A DNA stretch of 42,531 nt from Phycisphaerae bacterium (GCA_022072085.1 JAJVII010000031.1:1-42531); one strand, 5' to 3'. Counted from the first letter of the stretch, positions 1-8,171 are shown. Numbers and translations are program-made. Notes: generated by a model from the letters alone, not told the origin.

Positions 1-22
1 GATCCCACAGCCTGCCGTCCAT
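1..22 (-). CDS. Start of a divergent gene, truncated by the window edge
   Basis: On the minus strand an AAAGGAG sequence (36-30) lies 7 nt before an ATG at 22, and the frame stays open to the window edge (Met-Asp-Gly-Arg-Leu-Trp-Asp). This is a good ribosome binding site and start, but only seven codons are visible, so no product can be named. A second ATG at 27 is too close to the Shine-Dalgarno sequence. The arrangement implies that this gene and glmU diverge from the 23-161 spacer. I see no convincing promoter pair in that spacer. Confidence 0.35.
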
Positions 23-161
23 GGCATAGCTCCTTTCGGTTTGGTTACCAGAAAAGAGCTTAACCTAAACGGCCGGCTGTTCTTGTACCCGGCTCGGCAA
101 TTATGAAAAACCCTGTGCCTCTGTGGTTCGATCTCTCGCAGGTTCGCAACGGAGATCTCTG

Positions 162-1385
162 ATGCCCAAGACCGCAGCGATCATACTGGCCGCCGGACGC
201 TCGACGCGGATGATCACCGATCTGCCCAAGGTGATGCACGAGGTCTGCGGGCGTCCGATGCTGGCCTGGGTCGTCGACGCCTGCCGCGCCGTCGGCATCG
301 ACCGCATCCTGGTCGTCGTGGGCTATCACAAGGAGGTGATCGTCGACAACTTCGCGAACCAGCCGGACATGGTCTTCGTCGAGCAGGCCCGCCAGAAGGG
401 CACCGGCGACGCCGTGGCCTGCTGCCGCGAGTACCTGGACGATCAGGACACCGTGCTCGTGCTTGCGGGCGACGGCCCGCTGGTTCGGCCTGAGATCCTC
501 AAGCTGCTGATCGACAAGACCACGCAGGAGCGGTCGGCCGGCACGCTGGCCACCGCGAAGCTGAAGGACCCCACCGGCTACGGCCGCATCATCCGCGACG
601 AGTACGGCAACCTCACCGGCATCGTCGAGGAGAGCGACTGCACGCCGGAGCAGAAGCGGATCACCGAGATCAACCCCAGCTACTACTGCTTCGACCGGTC
701 AGCCATCTTCGACGCCCTCGAGCAGGTGCAGCCCAACAACGTGAAGGGCGAATACTACCTGACCGACGCGATCAAGGTGCTGGTCGAGTCCGGCCGGCGG
801 GTGGTGGCCGTCACCGCCGTCGAGCCCGAGGACGTGCTGAGCATCAACAGCCGCCAGCAGCTCGCGGTGGTCAGCCGAGTGATGGAGAGCCGCATCCAGG
901 ACCGCCTGATGAGCAGCGGCGTGACGATCATCGACCCGGAGAACACCTGGATCGACGCCCGGGCCGAGATCGGCCAGGATACGGTGATCTTCCCGTTCAC
1001 CTACATCCACGGCCACGTGAAGATCGGGCGGAACTGCCGGGTCGGCCCGTTCGCCTATCTCCGCGAGGGGACGGCGCTGGAGGACGACGTGGTGATCGGC
1101 GTGTTCACCGAGTTGAAGAACACGCGGTTCGACGCCGGCTCGCGGGCGCGGCATCACAGCTATCTGGGCGACGCCCGGTTCGGCAAGAACGTGGACGTGG
1201 GGACGGGCACGATCACCGCCAACTTCGACGGCAAGAAGATTCACCAGACCTGGGTCGGCGACAACGTCTACATCGGCTCGGGGAGCATCCTGGTCGCGCC
1301 GCTGCACGTCAAGAGCGGCATCCAGATTCCCCCGGGCACGGTGGTGGACAACAAGGGCGAGCATCCGGAGTCAGGGCAGAAGTGA
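162..1385 (+). CDS. glmU: Bifunctional UDP-GlcNAc pyrophosphorylase / glucosamine-1-phosphate N-acetyltransferase GlmU
   Basis: Makes UDP-N-acetylglucosamine in the cytoplasm, the precursor of peptidoglycan and of the lipid A pathway encoded further along. The 407-residue product opens with the nucleotidyltransferase signature LAAGRSTRM...PKVMHEVCGRPM (residues 9-32) and has a GDGPL motif near 103. A left-handed beta-helix of hexapeptide repeats fills the region from about 250 onward. The acetyltransferase site is recognisable from RHHSYLGDA (His331/332) and GTGTITANFDGKK followed by GDNVYIGSGS. It is shorter than the usual ~455 residues, mainly at the C-terminus. The ATG at 162 is preferred over an in-frame GTG at 123 because GGAG lies 7 nt upstream and the family motif then starts at the expected distance. 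First gene of a plus-strand run. Confidence 0.93.
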   Translation: MPKTAAIILAAGRSTRMITDLPKVMHEVCGRPMLAWVVDACRAVGIDRILVVVGYHKEVIVDNFANQPDMVFVEQARQKGTGDAVACCREYLDDQDTVLVLAGDGPLVRPEILKLLIDKTTQERSAGTLATAKLKDPTGYGRIIRDEYGNLTGIVEESDCTPEQKRITEINPSYYCFDRSAIFDALEQVQPNNVKGEYYLTDAIKVLVESGRRVVAVTAVEPEDVLSINSRQQLAVVSRVMESRIQDRLMSSGVTIIDPENTWIDARAEIGQDTVIFPFTYIHGHVKIGRNCRVGPFAYLREGTALEDDVVIGVFTELKNTRFDAGSRARHHSYLGDARFGKNVDVGTGTITANFDGKKIHQTWVGDNVYIGSGSILVAPLHVKSGIQIPPGTVVDNKGEHPESGQK

Positions 1386-1410
1386 CCTCCAGCAGGCGGA
1401 GGAGATAACC

Positions 1411-3528
1411 ATGCGACGACTGCAATTCATCCCGGCGTCGATCGTGATCGCCCTGCTGGCGGCGGCGAGCCCGTTGGCTGCGCAGCCGGCCAAGCCGAAG
1501 TTCGCCAAGGCCCCTGGCGCTAACCTGAGGGACGCGATCATCTGGGGCGCCGAGTGCAGGGTGGACGACAACCGCGGCCTGGCCTTCGGCGGCTGCGACC
1601 AGGCCGCCGACGACGGCGCCGCCCACACCCGCATCCTCAAAGCCGGCCAATGGGTCGATATCCACGAAGACCTCCGCAAGGCCAACCCGCTCCAGGCCGA
1701 CCACGACAAACTCTGCCACACCCGCGACGCGATCAAAGACGCCAAGGCCCGAGTCCGGTTCGTCTTTTTCGAGGGGGCCCCGTCAGCCGACCAGGTAAAG
1801 GCGATCGCCAGTGACGCCCTGCCGGCTCTGAAGAAGGCCGTCACCGACCTGCTCGACCAGGGCGGCACGCTGAACGGTTATAAGCCGAACGAGCTGGCTG
1901 ATCGCGGCAAGCCGGCCGGCCAGTTCGTCGGTTCGGCCCAGATCGAGCTGGCCCACGTGGTCGAGCGGCTGGCTGAAGCCGCCCCATCGGTCGAGGACGT
2001 CAAGGCCCTCGATGCGGTCCAGATCGCCGCCGAGCGAGCCGCGGAGCTTCTCGATTGCGAGCCCGCGCCTCGGGCGCTTTCGCCGATCGTCTATGACAAG
2101 AAGACCAAGCTCTTCGTTCTCTTCGGCGGCGATCACCTGGACTACATGACCAACGACACGTGGGTGTTCGCCCCCGCGACCAACCGCTGGGAGCAGCGGC
2201 ATCCCAAGACGGCCCCGCCGCCGCGGGCCAACCACACGCTGGCATCCAACGAGGATGGCAAGATCACCCTGAGCGGCGGGTTCACGCACAACAACATCGA
2301 CATCTGGTACATGGGCCCGCTCTACCAGCTCCGCGACGACGGCGACTGGGTCTACGACATCGAGCAGGACACCTGGACCAGCAAGGCCGGAACGGCCGGC
2401 ATCGAGCCCGACCAGCGGGCCTACCGCACCGGCGCGTTCGTGCCCGAGTTCTTCATGCAGGGCGACAAGCCCGATCGGGCCGCCAACGAGGCCAAGCTCA
2501 AGGCCCTGCCGGTCAACACATGGGTCGTCATGAACCCGCCCTACAAGCCGCGCGTGAACCGCGACTGGGGATCGGCCTGCACAGACCCCGACCGCGACGT
2601 GCTGCTCCGCTGGAGCGGCGGCCATTGCGCCCACGGCGGCAGCGACGTGCCGATGTATCACTACGCGACCAACCGCTGGGAACTTACCTTCCCCGTCGAG
2701 TTCCCGCTGGGTCAGTGCTACAGCAACACAAGCTACCCGGGCGGATTCAACTTCAACCGTCGCCCCTGGGTCAGCGGACACACCTACAAGAACTTCGGCT
2801 ACGACCCCGTCGACAAGCTGATGGTCTTCACCGGGCACAACCCCTGGAGCTATCTCTTCGACCCGGCGGTCGGCGACTGGATCGGGCGGACCCGCAAGCC
2901 GAACCTCATGAACTACAACGGGTCGTTCTACACGCTCACGCTCTGCACCGCCGGCCAGTCGCTTTACGCCTGGTGCGGGCAATACGGCCAGTCGGTCGGC
3001 CTGACAAAGTGGAACGCCAAGGACCGCAACTGGGACGTCGTGAAGGTGACCGGCGAGAACCTGCCCGGGCCCGAGTGCGACCACAGCGGGTTGGCCTACG
3101 ACGCGAAACGCGATCGGCTGATCTTCTTCCCCAAGAAGTACAGCGGCGCCCTGTTTGCGATGGACTGCAAGACCAACGTGCTGAGCAAGCTGACGCCGGC
3201 CGGCTCGGCTGACGCGCCCAGGCAGATCGGTTTCTGGCGCGAGCTGGCCTACCTGCCCGACGCCGACTGGATCGTCGTCGCGGGCAGCACGCTGGCGGCC
3301 GAAGGCGGCGAGAACGAGGTCCGCCCCACGCTGGCCTACGACTGCGCCAACAACAAATGGCTGTCGCTGACGATCGGCGGCCCGTCGCCCGCGGGTAAGG
3401 GCGGGCGGAACGTGTCGCAGGGCACGGGCTACGACGCCGAGCGCGGGCTGATCTGGGCGACCGACACCAACAGCGAGGTGTTCGTGCTGCGGCTGGACGC
3501 GGCCAACGTGACCAAGAAGGAACTATGA
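1411..3528 (+). CDS. Secreted kelch-repeat beta-propeller protein
   Basis: A 705-residue exported protein of unknown substrate. Residues 1-25 form a signal peptide (RR, then a hydrophobic IVIALLAAASPLA core, then an AQPA cleavage region). From about residue 220 there are repeated kelch-like blades of the type YDKKTKLFVLFGGD...NDTWVF...NRWEQ, with further blades around VYDIEQDTW, YNGSFYTLT and LAYDAKRDRLIFF. The N-terminal 200 residues look helical and are not recognised. The start is supported by a GGAGGAG sequence just upstream. It lies between glmU and prs, two housekeeping genes, and its stop overlaps the longest possible prs reading frame in an ATGA. A second kelch protein sits at 40718-41971. 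Proteins of this kind are common in Planctomycetota next to sulfatases and glycosidases; the ligand is unknown. Confidence 0.8.
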   Translation: MRRLQFIPASIVIALLAAASPLAAQPAKPKFAKAPGANLRDAIIWGAECRVDDNRGLAFGGCDQAADDGAAHTRILKAGQWVDIHEDLRKANPLQADHDKLCHTRDAIKDAKARVRFVFFEGAPSADQVKAIASDALPALKKAVTDLLDQGGTLNGYKPNELADRGKPAGQFVGSAQIELAHVVERLAEAAPSVEDVKALDAVQIAAERAAELLDCEPAPRALSPIVYDKKTKLFVLFGGDHLDYMTNDTWVFAPATNRWEQRHPKTAPPPRANHTLASNEDGKITLSGGFTHNNIDIWYMGPLYQLRDDGDWVYDIEQDTWTSKAGTAGIEPDQRAYRTGAFVPEFFMQGDKPDRAANEAKLKALPVNTWVVMNPPYKPRVNRDWGSACTDPDRDVLLRWSGGHCAHGGSDVPMYHYATNRWELTFPVEFPLGQCYSNTSYPGGFNFNRRPWVSGHTYKNFGYDPVDKLMVFTGHNPWSYLFDPAVGDWIGRTRKPNLMNYNGSFYTLTLCTAGQSLYAWCGQYGQSVGLTKWNAKDRNWDVVKVTGENLPGPECDHSGLAYDAKRDRLIFFPKKYSGALFAMDCKTNVLSKLTPAGSADAPRQIGFWRELAYLPDADWIVVAGSTLAAEGGENEVRPTLAYDCANNKWLSLTIGGPSPAGKGGRNVSQGTGYDAERGLIWATDTNSEVFVLRLDAANVTKKEL

Positions 3529-3590
3529 CGCGACTCGACCAGCGACGCCGGCGGTGGGTGTGGCCCAGCCTGCGGGACAGGTGGGATGTC

Positions 3591-4541
3591 ATGATCGACG
3601 AAATGAAAATCTTCGGCGGATCGGCCAACCCGGTACTGACGCGGAAGATATGCGAGTACCTCGGCATGCCGGTCGGACGCGGCGCGGTCGTGGCGTTTCC
3701 CGACGGCGAACTGATGGTCAAGCTGGAAGAGGACGTCCGCGGCCGCGATGTCTTCGTCGTCCAGCCGACCTGCCACCCGGTCAACCAGAACATCATGGAA
3801 CTGCTGATCTGGCTGGACTGCCTCAAGCGGGCGTCGGCGCTGCGGGTCACCGCGGTGCTGCCCTACTTCGGCTACGCCCGGCAGGACCGCAAGGACGAAG
3901 GCCGCGTGCCGATCACGGCCAAGCTGATGGCCAACCTGATCACCACCGCCGGCGCCGACCGCGTCCTGACGCTCGACCTGCATGCCGCCCAGATCCAGGG
4001 GTTCTTCGACATCCCGGTCGATCACCTGACCGCTGAGCCGGTGCTGAGCACCTACTTCGCCAACCGCGGACTGAAGGACCTGGTGCTGGTCAGCCCGGAC
4101 GTGGGCAACGCCAAGCAGGCCCGCGTCTACGCCCAGCGGCTGGGCGGCGAACTGGCGATCGTCGACAAGGTCCGGCTGGCGGCCGACAAGACCGTCGCCG
4201 GCGCCATCATCGGCGACGTGAAGGGCAAGACCGTGCTGATGATGGACGACATGATCACGACCGCCGGCACGATGGTCGAAGGCGCCAAGCTGGTCCGCGA
4301 GCACGGGGCCAAGCGCGTGCTGGTCGGTGCGACCCACCCGGTGTTGTGCGGGCCGGCGGTCGAGCGGCTGGCGCAGGGCTACGTGGATGAGATCGTCGTG
4401 ACCGACACGATTCCGGTGAACGGCAAGGCGGCCGAGGTCCTGGGCGACCGGCTCAAGGTGCTCAGCGTCAGCGAACTGCTGGGCGAAGCCATCCGCCGCA
4501 TCCACCACAACGAAAGCGTGAGCAGCCTGTTCCTGAAGTAA
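3591..4541 (+). CDS. prs: Ribose-phosphate pyrophosphokinase
   Basis: Converts ribose 5-phosphate and ATP to PRPP for nucleotide, His and Trp synthesis in the cytoplasm. The protein shows the family order: MKIFGGSANP start, YFGYARQDRKDEGR (ATP-binding loop), DLHAAQIQGFF (metal/pyrophosphate region), SPDVGNAKQA, and the PRPP-binding loop VLMMDDMITTAGTM near residues 215-228. With the ATG at 3591 it is 316 residues, the normal family length. The frame is open back to an ATG at 3525 that overlaps the kelch stop codon, but those 22 extra residues (Arg/Trp-rich) have no counterpart in the family. The purine-rich GGTGGGA precedes 3591. An ATG at 3603 is also possible. Confidence 0.93.
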   Translation: MIDEMKIFGGSANPVLTRKICEYLGMPVGRGAVVAFPDGELMVKLEEDVRGRDVFVVQPTCHPVNQNIMELLIWLDCLKRASALRVTAVLPYFGYARQDRKDEGRVPITAKLMANLITTAGADRVLTLDLHAAQIQGFFDIPVDHLTAEPVLSTYFANRGLKDLVLVSPDVGNAKQARVYAQRLGGELAIVDKVRLAADKTVAGAIIGDVKGKTVLMMDDMITTAGTMVEGAKLVREHGAKRVLVGATHPVLCGPAVERLAQGYVDEIVVTDTIPVNGKAAEVLGDRLKVLSVSELLGEAIRRIHHNESVSSLFLK

Positions 4542-4555
4542 GGACAAGAGAGTTA

Positions 4556-4769
4556 TCACCACGGAGTCACGGAGAGCACAGAGGCCGTGCAGAATCAGGA
4601 GAGCTCAGAGGGACTGAGTCGGCAGAGAAGAGACAGAGGAAGATAAGGAATCGAGAGGATGGAAGAGAGGCGGACAGAGGCATTCATCGCCAATTCCCTC
4701 TGCCTCTCTCCGATCGCTCTCTGCCTCTCTGCGTTCGTCTTCTCCGTGTTCTCCGTGCCTCCGTGGTGA
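4556..4769. repeat. MITE-like element with CCACGGAG terminal inverted repeats
   Basis: A 214-bp quasi-palindrome fills most of the prs-rplY spacer. Its left end (4556-4584) reads TCACCACGGAGTCACGGAGA... and the reverse complement of its right end (4741-4769) reads TCACCACGGAGGCACGGAGA...; 25 of 29 positions agree. Between the ends the left half is purine-rich (GAGAGGATGGAAGAGAGG) and the right half pyrimidine-rich (CCCTCTGCCTCTCTCC), so the transcript could fold into one long imperfect hairpin. No transposase is present. The rplY Shine-Dalgarno sequence lies just outside the right end. Similar translated fragments (HHGGTENTEKT-type peptides) appear as spurious ORFs in many environmental genomes, which suggests a dispersed family. 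Confidence 0.75.
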
Positions 4770-4799
4770 AGGTTTCCTGGAACCAAGGAGTCCAAAGCG

Positions 4800-5459
4800 A
4801 TGGAAACGTTCAAGATGTCGGCCCTGAAGCGTGACCCCGCCGGCGGGCGAGCTGCCGGGCGCCTCCGCCGAAAGGGCCTGATCCCCGGGATCATTTACGG
4901 CCACGGCGAAACGCCGCTGCCGGTCAGCCTGGACGCCGAGCAGGTGACCACTCACCTGCACCACGGGGCGCACCTGCTGGACCTGGAGATGGACGGACAG
5001 GTCAGCAAGCTGCTGATCAAGGAAGTGCAGTACAATCACCTGGGCGACACGGTGATGCACATCGACCTGGCCCGCGTCAGCCTGGACGAACGCGTCGAGG
5101 TGACCGTGCCGCTGCGGTTCCGCGGCGAGCCGGTGGGCGTGACCGAGGATGAGGGCATCCTGCTGACCCCCGTCACCGACCTGGAGGTCGAGTGCCCGGT
5201 CGTCGACATCCCCAACGAGATCCGCATCAACGTCAAGGAGCTGCGCATCGACCAGTCGATCCTGGTCAAGGACATCCAACTTCCGCCGGGAGTGGTCGCG
5301 ATGATGCCGCCGGACACGGTGGTGGCGACCGTCGTCGCCCCGCGCGAAGAGGAGGAGGCCGCCGCGGTCGTCGAGGGCGAAGCGCCGGCCCAGCCCGAGG
5401 TCATCGCCAAGGGCAAGGTCGAGACCGAGGAGGGCGAGGAGCCCGAGAAGAAGGAGTAG
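4800..5459 (+). CDS. rplY: 50S ribosomal protein L25, general stress protein Ctc type
   Basis: Binds 5S rRNA in the large ribosomal subunit. The 219-residue protein has the two-domain CTC/TL5 form. An L25 domain covers about residues 1-95 (RRKGLIPGIIYGHGETPLPVS, LLIKEVQYNHLGDTVMHIDL), followed by the beta-rich C-terminal domain (VTVPLRFRGEPVG, IRINVKELRIDQSILVKDI) and an acidic Glu-rich tail ending in EEPEKKE. AAGGAG at 4785-4790 is 9 nt before the ATG and lies between the repeat element and the gene, so the start is secure. It sits next to pth, a common pairing for this family. Confidence 0.93.
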   Translation: METFKMSALKRDPAGGRAAGRLRRKGLIPGIIYGHGETPLPVSLDAEQVTTHLHHGAHLLDLEMDGQVSKLLIKEVQYNHLGDTVMHIDLARVSLDERVEVTVPLRFRGEPVGVTEDEGILLTPVTDLEVECPVVDIPNEIRINVKELRIDQSILVKDIQLPPGVVAMMPPDTVVATVVAPREEEEAAAVVEGEAPAQPEVIAKGKVETEEGEEPEKKE

Positions 5460-5507
5460 CCCCCGGCCCGTATGGGCGGCGGGTGATCCGATGCGCGAGG
5501 TGGTCGA

Positions 5508-6080
5508 ATGTGGCTGATCGCAGGGCTGGGAAACCCCGGCCGCGACTATGCCGGCACGCGGCATAACCTCGGCTTCGAGGTGGTCGATCTGCTGGCCCGT
5601 CGCTGGTCGATCGGCGTGGACCGCTCGCAGTTCGAGGGCCTGACGGGCAAGGGCGTCGCCGGCGCCGAGCAGGTGGTCCTGCTCAAGCCGATGACGTTCA
5701 TGAACAGCAGCGGGTGCAGCGTGGCGGCGGCAGCGGGGTTCTACAAGATCCCGCCTGATCGGCTGATCGTCGTCCTGGACGACCTGGCCCTGCCGCCCGG
5801 GCGGATTCGGCTGCGGACCGGCGGATCGGCCGGCGGGCACAACGGGCTGGACGACATCATCGTCCGCCTGGGGACCGACCAGGTCCCCCGCGTGCGCGTG
5901 GGCATCGGCAGCCCGCCGCCGGGATGGATCGGCCGCGACTGGGTGCTCGCCCGTCCGCCGGCCGACCAGCGCGAATCGCTGGACGAGGCGGTGAAGCAGG
6001 CGGCCGACGCGGCGGCCCTGTGGATCGAGCAGGGCGCCGGGGCGGCGATGAATCGGTACAACCAGGCGCCGGGCGGTTAG
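5508..6080 (+). CDS. pth: Peptidyl-tRNA hydrolase
   Basis: Releases tRNA from peptidyl-tRNA that has dropped off the ribosome. The 190-residue length is typical. Diagnostic sites are GLGNPGRDYAGTRHNLGF with the catalytic His near residue 19, KPMTFMNSSG with the substrate-binding Asn, the DDLALPPGRIRLR segment with the catalytic-region Asp, and GGSAGGHNGL. The ATG at 5508 is preceded by a GCGAGG sequence 7-10 nt upstream and places the first family motif at residue 6, as expected. It follows rplY after 48 bp and precedes rpsF, so the genes are probably co-transcribed. Confidence 0.94.
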   Translation: MWLIAGLGNPGRDYAGTRHNLGFEVVDLLARRWSIGVDRSQFEGLTGKGVAGAEQVVLLKPMTFMNSSGCSVAAAAGFYKIPPDRLIVVLDDLALPPGRIRLRTGGSAGGHNGLDDIIVRLGTDQVPRVRVGIGSPPPGWIGRDWVLARPPADQRESLDEAVKQAADAAALWIEQGAGAAMNRYNQAPGG

Positions 6081-6102
6081 CCCGGGCCTCAGGCACCAGA
6101 GC

Positions 6103-6119
6103 GTCCCGAACGTCGGGAC
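6103..6119 (+). promoter_or_regulatory. Hairpin in the rpsF leader
   Basis: GTCCCGA (6103-6109) and TCGGGAC (6113-6119) form a perfect 7-bp stem with a 3-nt loop. The hairpin ends one base before the AGGAGG Shine-Dalgarno sequence of rpsF. Leaders of rpsF operons in many bacteria carry an S6:S18-binding hairpin with a CCG motif that represses translation. The CCG is present here, but within the stem and not as a clear bulge, so that role is only a possibility. Confidence 0.4.
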
Positions 6120-6131
6120 CAGGAGGACGAA

Positions 6132-6605
6132 GTGGTAAAGACCTATGAAGGCATGTTCTTGGTCAGCCCGGTGCTGGGCGAGGGCGTTGCGCCCACCGAT
6201 CCCGTGCAGCGGATTCTCAAGCGGGCCGAGGCCGAAGTCCTCGTCTGCAAGAAGTGGGACGAGCGCAAGCTCGCCTACGAAATCCGCAAGCAGAAGCGCG
6301 GCACCTACGTGCTGACCTATTTCAAGGCCGACGGCTCGCGGATCGCCGGCATCGAGCGCGACGTGCAACTGGCTGACGACATGCTGCGCGTCCTGATCCT
6401 CGACGCCCAGGACGTCACGCGCGAGCAGATGGAAGCCCCCACGCCCTGCGAGCAGGAGCGTCGGCCCGAGGAGCCGGGCGAGGGCGACGGCGGTGACGAC
6501 CGAGACCGCGACCGCGATCGTGACCGCGACTTCCGTCCGCGCGGGCGGCGCAGCGACCGGGAGCAGCCCGTCGGCGCCGACGACGTCGATGGCAAGGGCG
6601 ACTGA
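6132..6605 (+). CDS. rpsF: 30S ribosomal protein S6 with a charged C-terminal extension
   Basis: Binds 16S rRNA as a dimer with S18 in the small-subunit platform. Residues 1-100 are the S6 fold (KTYEGMFLVSP, then WDERKLAYEIRKQKRGTYVLTYF). The remaining ~55 residues are a low-complexity tail of acidic and Arg/Asp repeats (DRDRDRDRDRDFRPRGRR) that is not part of the conserved fold. Start is GTG at 6132, with a perfect AGGAGG at 6121-6126 five bases upstream. It heads the conserved order rpsF-ssb-rpsR-rplI. A 157-residue length is long for the family, where about 95-135 is usual. Confidence 0.93.
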   Translation: MVKTYEGMFLVSPVLGEGVAPTDPVQRILKRAEAEVLVCKKWDERKLAYEIRKQKRGTYVLTYFKADGSRIAGIERDVQLADDMLRVLILDAQDVTREQMEAPTPCEQERRPEEPGEGDGGDDRDRDRDRDRDFRPRGRRSDREQPVGADDVDGKGD

Positions 6606-6670
6606 GCCGCACCGCCGCGGCGTGTCCGTAACGGGCGCCCCCGGCCGATGCCTGACGAAGGAGGCAAGCG

Positions 6671-7159
6671 ATGGCCAGCTTCAACAAGGTCCTGCTGATG
6701 GGCAACCTGACCCGCGACGTCGAGCTGAGCTACACGCCCAGCAACACGGCGATCGCCAAGTTCGGGATGGCCTGCAACCGTAACTGGACCGGCCAGGACG
6801 GCCAGAAGCGCGAGGAAGTGACGTTCATCGACCTGACGATGTTCGGCCGTCGCGCCGAGGTGCTTAACAAGTACCTGCACAAGGGCGACCCCCTGTTCGT
6901 GGAAGGCCGCCTGCACTACGAAACCTGGGACGCCAAGGACGGCGGCAAGCGCCACAAGCTGTCCGTGGTCGTTGAGGACTTCCAGTTTATCGGCCGCGGC
7001 GGCGCGGGAGGGCAGGGCGGCGGCGGTGGCGGCGGGAGCCAGCGCGGCAGCGCCCAGGCGGCCCGGCAGTCGGCCCCGGCGCCGGCGTCCGGTCCGACCC
7101 CCGACGACTACGCGAGCGATCCGATCCCGGAGGAGGGTGGGGACGACATCCCCTTCTGA
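6671..7159 (+). CDS. ssb: Single-stranded DNA-binding protein
   Basis: Coats single-stranded DNA during replication and repair and recruits partner proteins. The 162-residue protein has an N-terminal OB fold (residues ~1-108: FNKVLLMGNLTRDVELSYTP, GDPLFVEGRLHYETW), a Gly-rich linker (GRGGAGGQGGGGGGGSQRG), and the acidic tip DDIPF at the extreme C-terminus through which SSB binds other replication proteins. AAGGAGG lies 6 nt before the ATG. Its position between rpsF and rpsR is a classical arrangement. Confidence 0.96.
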   Translation: MASFNKVLLMGNLTRDVELSYTPSNTAIAKFGMACNRNWTGQDGQKREEVTFIDLTMFGRRAEVLNKYLHKGDPLFVEGRLHYETWDAKDGGKRHKLSVVVEDFQFIGRGGAGGQGGGGGGGSQRGSAQAARQSAPAPASGPTPDDYASDPIPEEGGDDIPF

Positions 7160-7224
7160 CCGACCGGCCGGACCAGTAACGATATCCGAGTCAACCGACA
7201 CACGAGTTTCACAGGAGTTCGAAT

Positions 7225-7461
7225 ATGGCAATGCAGAGGCAGAAGCGTCCGAACCGTTTTCGCGAGCAGCATCGCTGCCGTTTCGGCAACGACCCGAGCA
7301 AGGTGGACTACAAGGACATCGACACCCTGAGCAAGATGGTGACGTCGCAGGGCAAGATGTTCAGCCGCAAGCGCAGCGGCAACAGCGCCCGCTGCCAGCG
7401 TGCGGTGAAACTGGCCATCAAACGGGCCCGCTACCTGGCCCTGCTGCCTTACGTGGGATAA
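7225..7461 (+). CDS. rpsR: 30S ribosomal protein S18
   Basis: Small-subunit platform protein that pairs with S6. The 78-residue basic protein contains the S18 core, here VDYKDIDTLSKMVTSQGKM followed by a basic stretch and RAVKLAIKRARYLALLPYV. The family's helix and C-terminal signature are intact. AGGAG lies 7-8 nt upstream of the ATG. A single N-terminal Cys (CRFGN) precedes the core; whether it belongs to a metal-binding set cannot be judged from one residue. Confidence 0.95.
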   Translation: MAMQRQKRPNRFREQHRCRFGNDPSKVDYKDIDTLSKMVTSQGKMFSRKRSGNSARCQRAVKLAIKRARYLALLPYVG

Positions 7462-7542
7462 CGCCGGGCCCCCGGGCGCCGGAACCGAACCGAGCATGAC
7501 GGCTGCGCCGACGCCGTGCGGCCGCCCAAGGAGAATCCGACC

Positions 7543-8097
7543 ATGAAGGTGCTTCTCAACCAGGACGTCGCCTCGCTGGGCGAAATCGGCGACGTCGTCA
7601 ACGTCAGCGACGGCTACGCCCGCAACTACCTGTTGCCCCAGCGTCTGGCCGTCGCGCCCAGTCCGGCCAACCTCAAGGCTGTCGAGGAACGCCGCAAGGT
7701 CATCGAGGCCGAGCGCATTAAGCGCCGCCAGGAACTCGAAGCCCTCGCGGCCAAGCTCAACGGCAAGGAGATCACCCTGACGCGGATGGCCAACGAACTG
7801 GGCCACCTGTACGGGTCGGTCAGCGGCCGCGACGTGGCCGAGGCCCTGTCGGCCGAGGGGCTGCCCGTCGAGCCGTCGGAAGTGCTCATCCACGAGCCCA
7901 TCCGCACGCTGGACAAGTACCAGGTCGACATCCGCCTGGCCGCCGAGGTCCAGGCCTCCATCGTCCTGTGGGTGGTCCCGGAGAAGGGCACGGTCCTCTC
8001 GCCCGAAGCCAAGGCCGCCTACGACGGCACGGCGGCGGCCCCGGCCACCGAGACGCCGGCCGACGACGCTGACGCCGACGAGCAGGACGAGGCGTAA
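7543..8097 (+). CDS. rplI: 50S ribosomal protein L9
   Basis: Binds 23S rRNA near the L1 stalk and helps reading-frame maintenance. The signature is plain: MKVLLNQDVASLGEIGDVV, then VSDGYARNYLLPQRLAV in the N-terminal domain, a connecting helix, and a C-terminal domain with GHLYGSVSGRDVAEAL. At 184 residues it exceeds the usual ~150 because of an Ala/Asp/Glu-rich tail (about 30 residues) after the conserved domain. The ATG at 7543 has AAGGAG 9 nt upstream. The frame is open back to a GTG at 7516, but that codon lies before the Shine-Dalgarno sequence. Confidence 0.95.
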   Translation: MKVLLNQDVASLGEIGDVVNVSDGYARNYLLPQRLAVAPSPANLKAVEERRKVIEAERIKRRQELEALAAKLNGKEITLTRMANELGHLYGSVSGRDVAEALSAEGLPVEPSEVLIHEPIRTLDKYQVDIRLAAEVQASIVLWVVPEKGTVLSPEAKAAYDGTAAAPATETPADDADADEQDEA

Positions 8098-8137
8098 GCC
8101 CCGGCCTGCCGACGCAATCCCTGTTGCGCGAACCCCT

Positions 8138-8171
8138 GCCGCGCCTTGGCTGCTCCCAGTCAAGGCGCGGC
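8138..8171 (+). terminator. Stem-loop after rplI, probable transcription terminator
   Basis: GCCGCGCCTTG (8138-8148) and CAAGGCGCGGC (8161-8171) pair perfectly over 11 bp around a 12-nt loop, 40 bp after the rplI stop. The following bases (CGGTATTTC) contain only a short T run, so termination may be weak or Rho-assisted. It marks the end of the ribosomal-protein run. Confidence 0.6.

Noticed and set aside
4595-4894. Possible 99-residue minus-strand gene containing a HHGGTENTEKT peptide
   Set aside because: It is a translation of the inverted-repeat element and the start of rplY. It has no Shine-Dalgarno sequence and no conserved fold.
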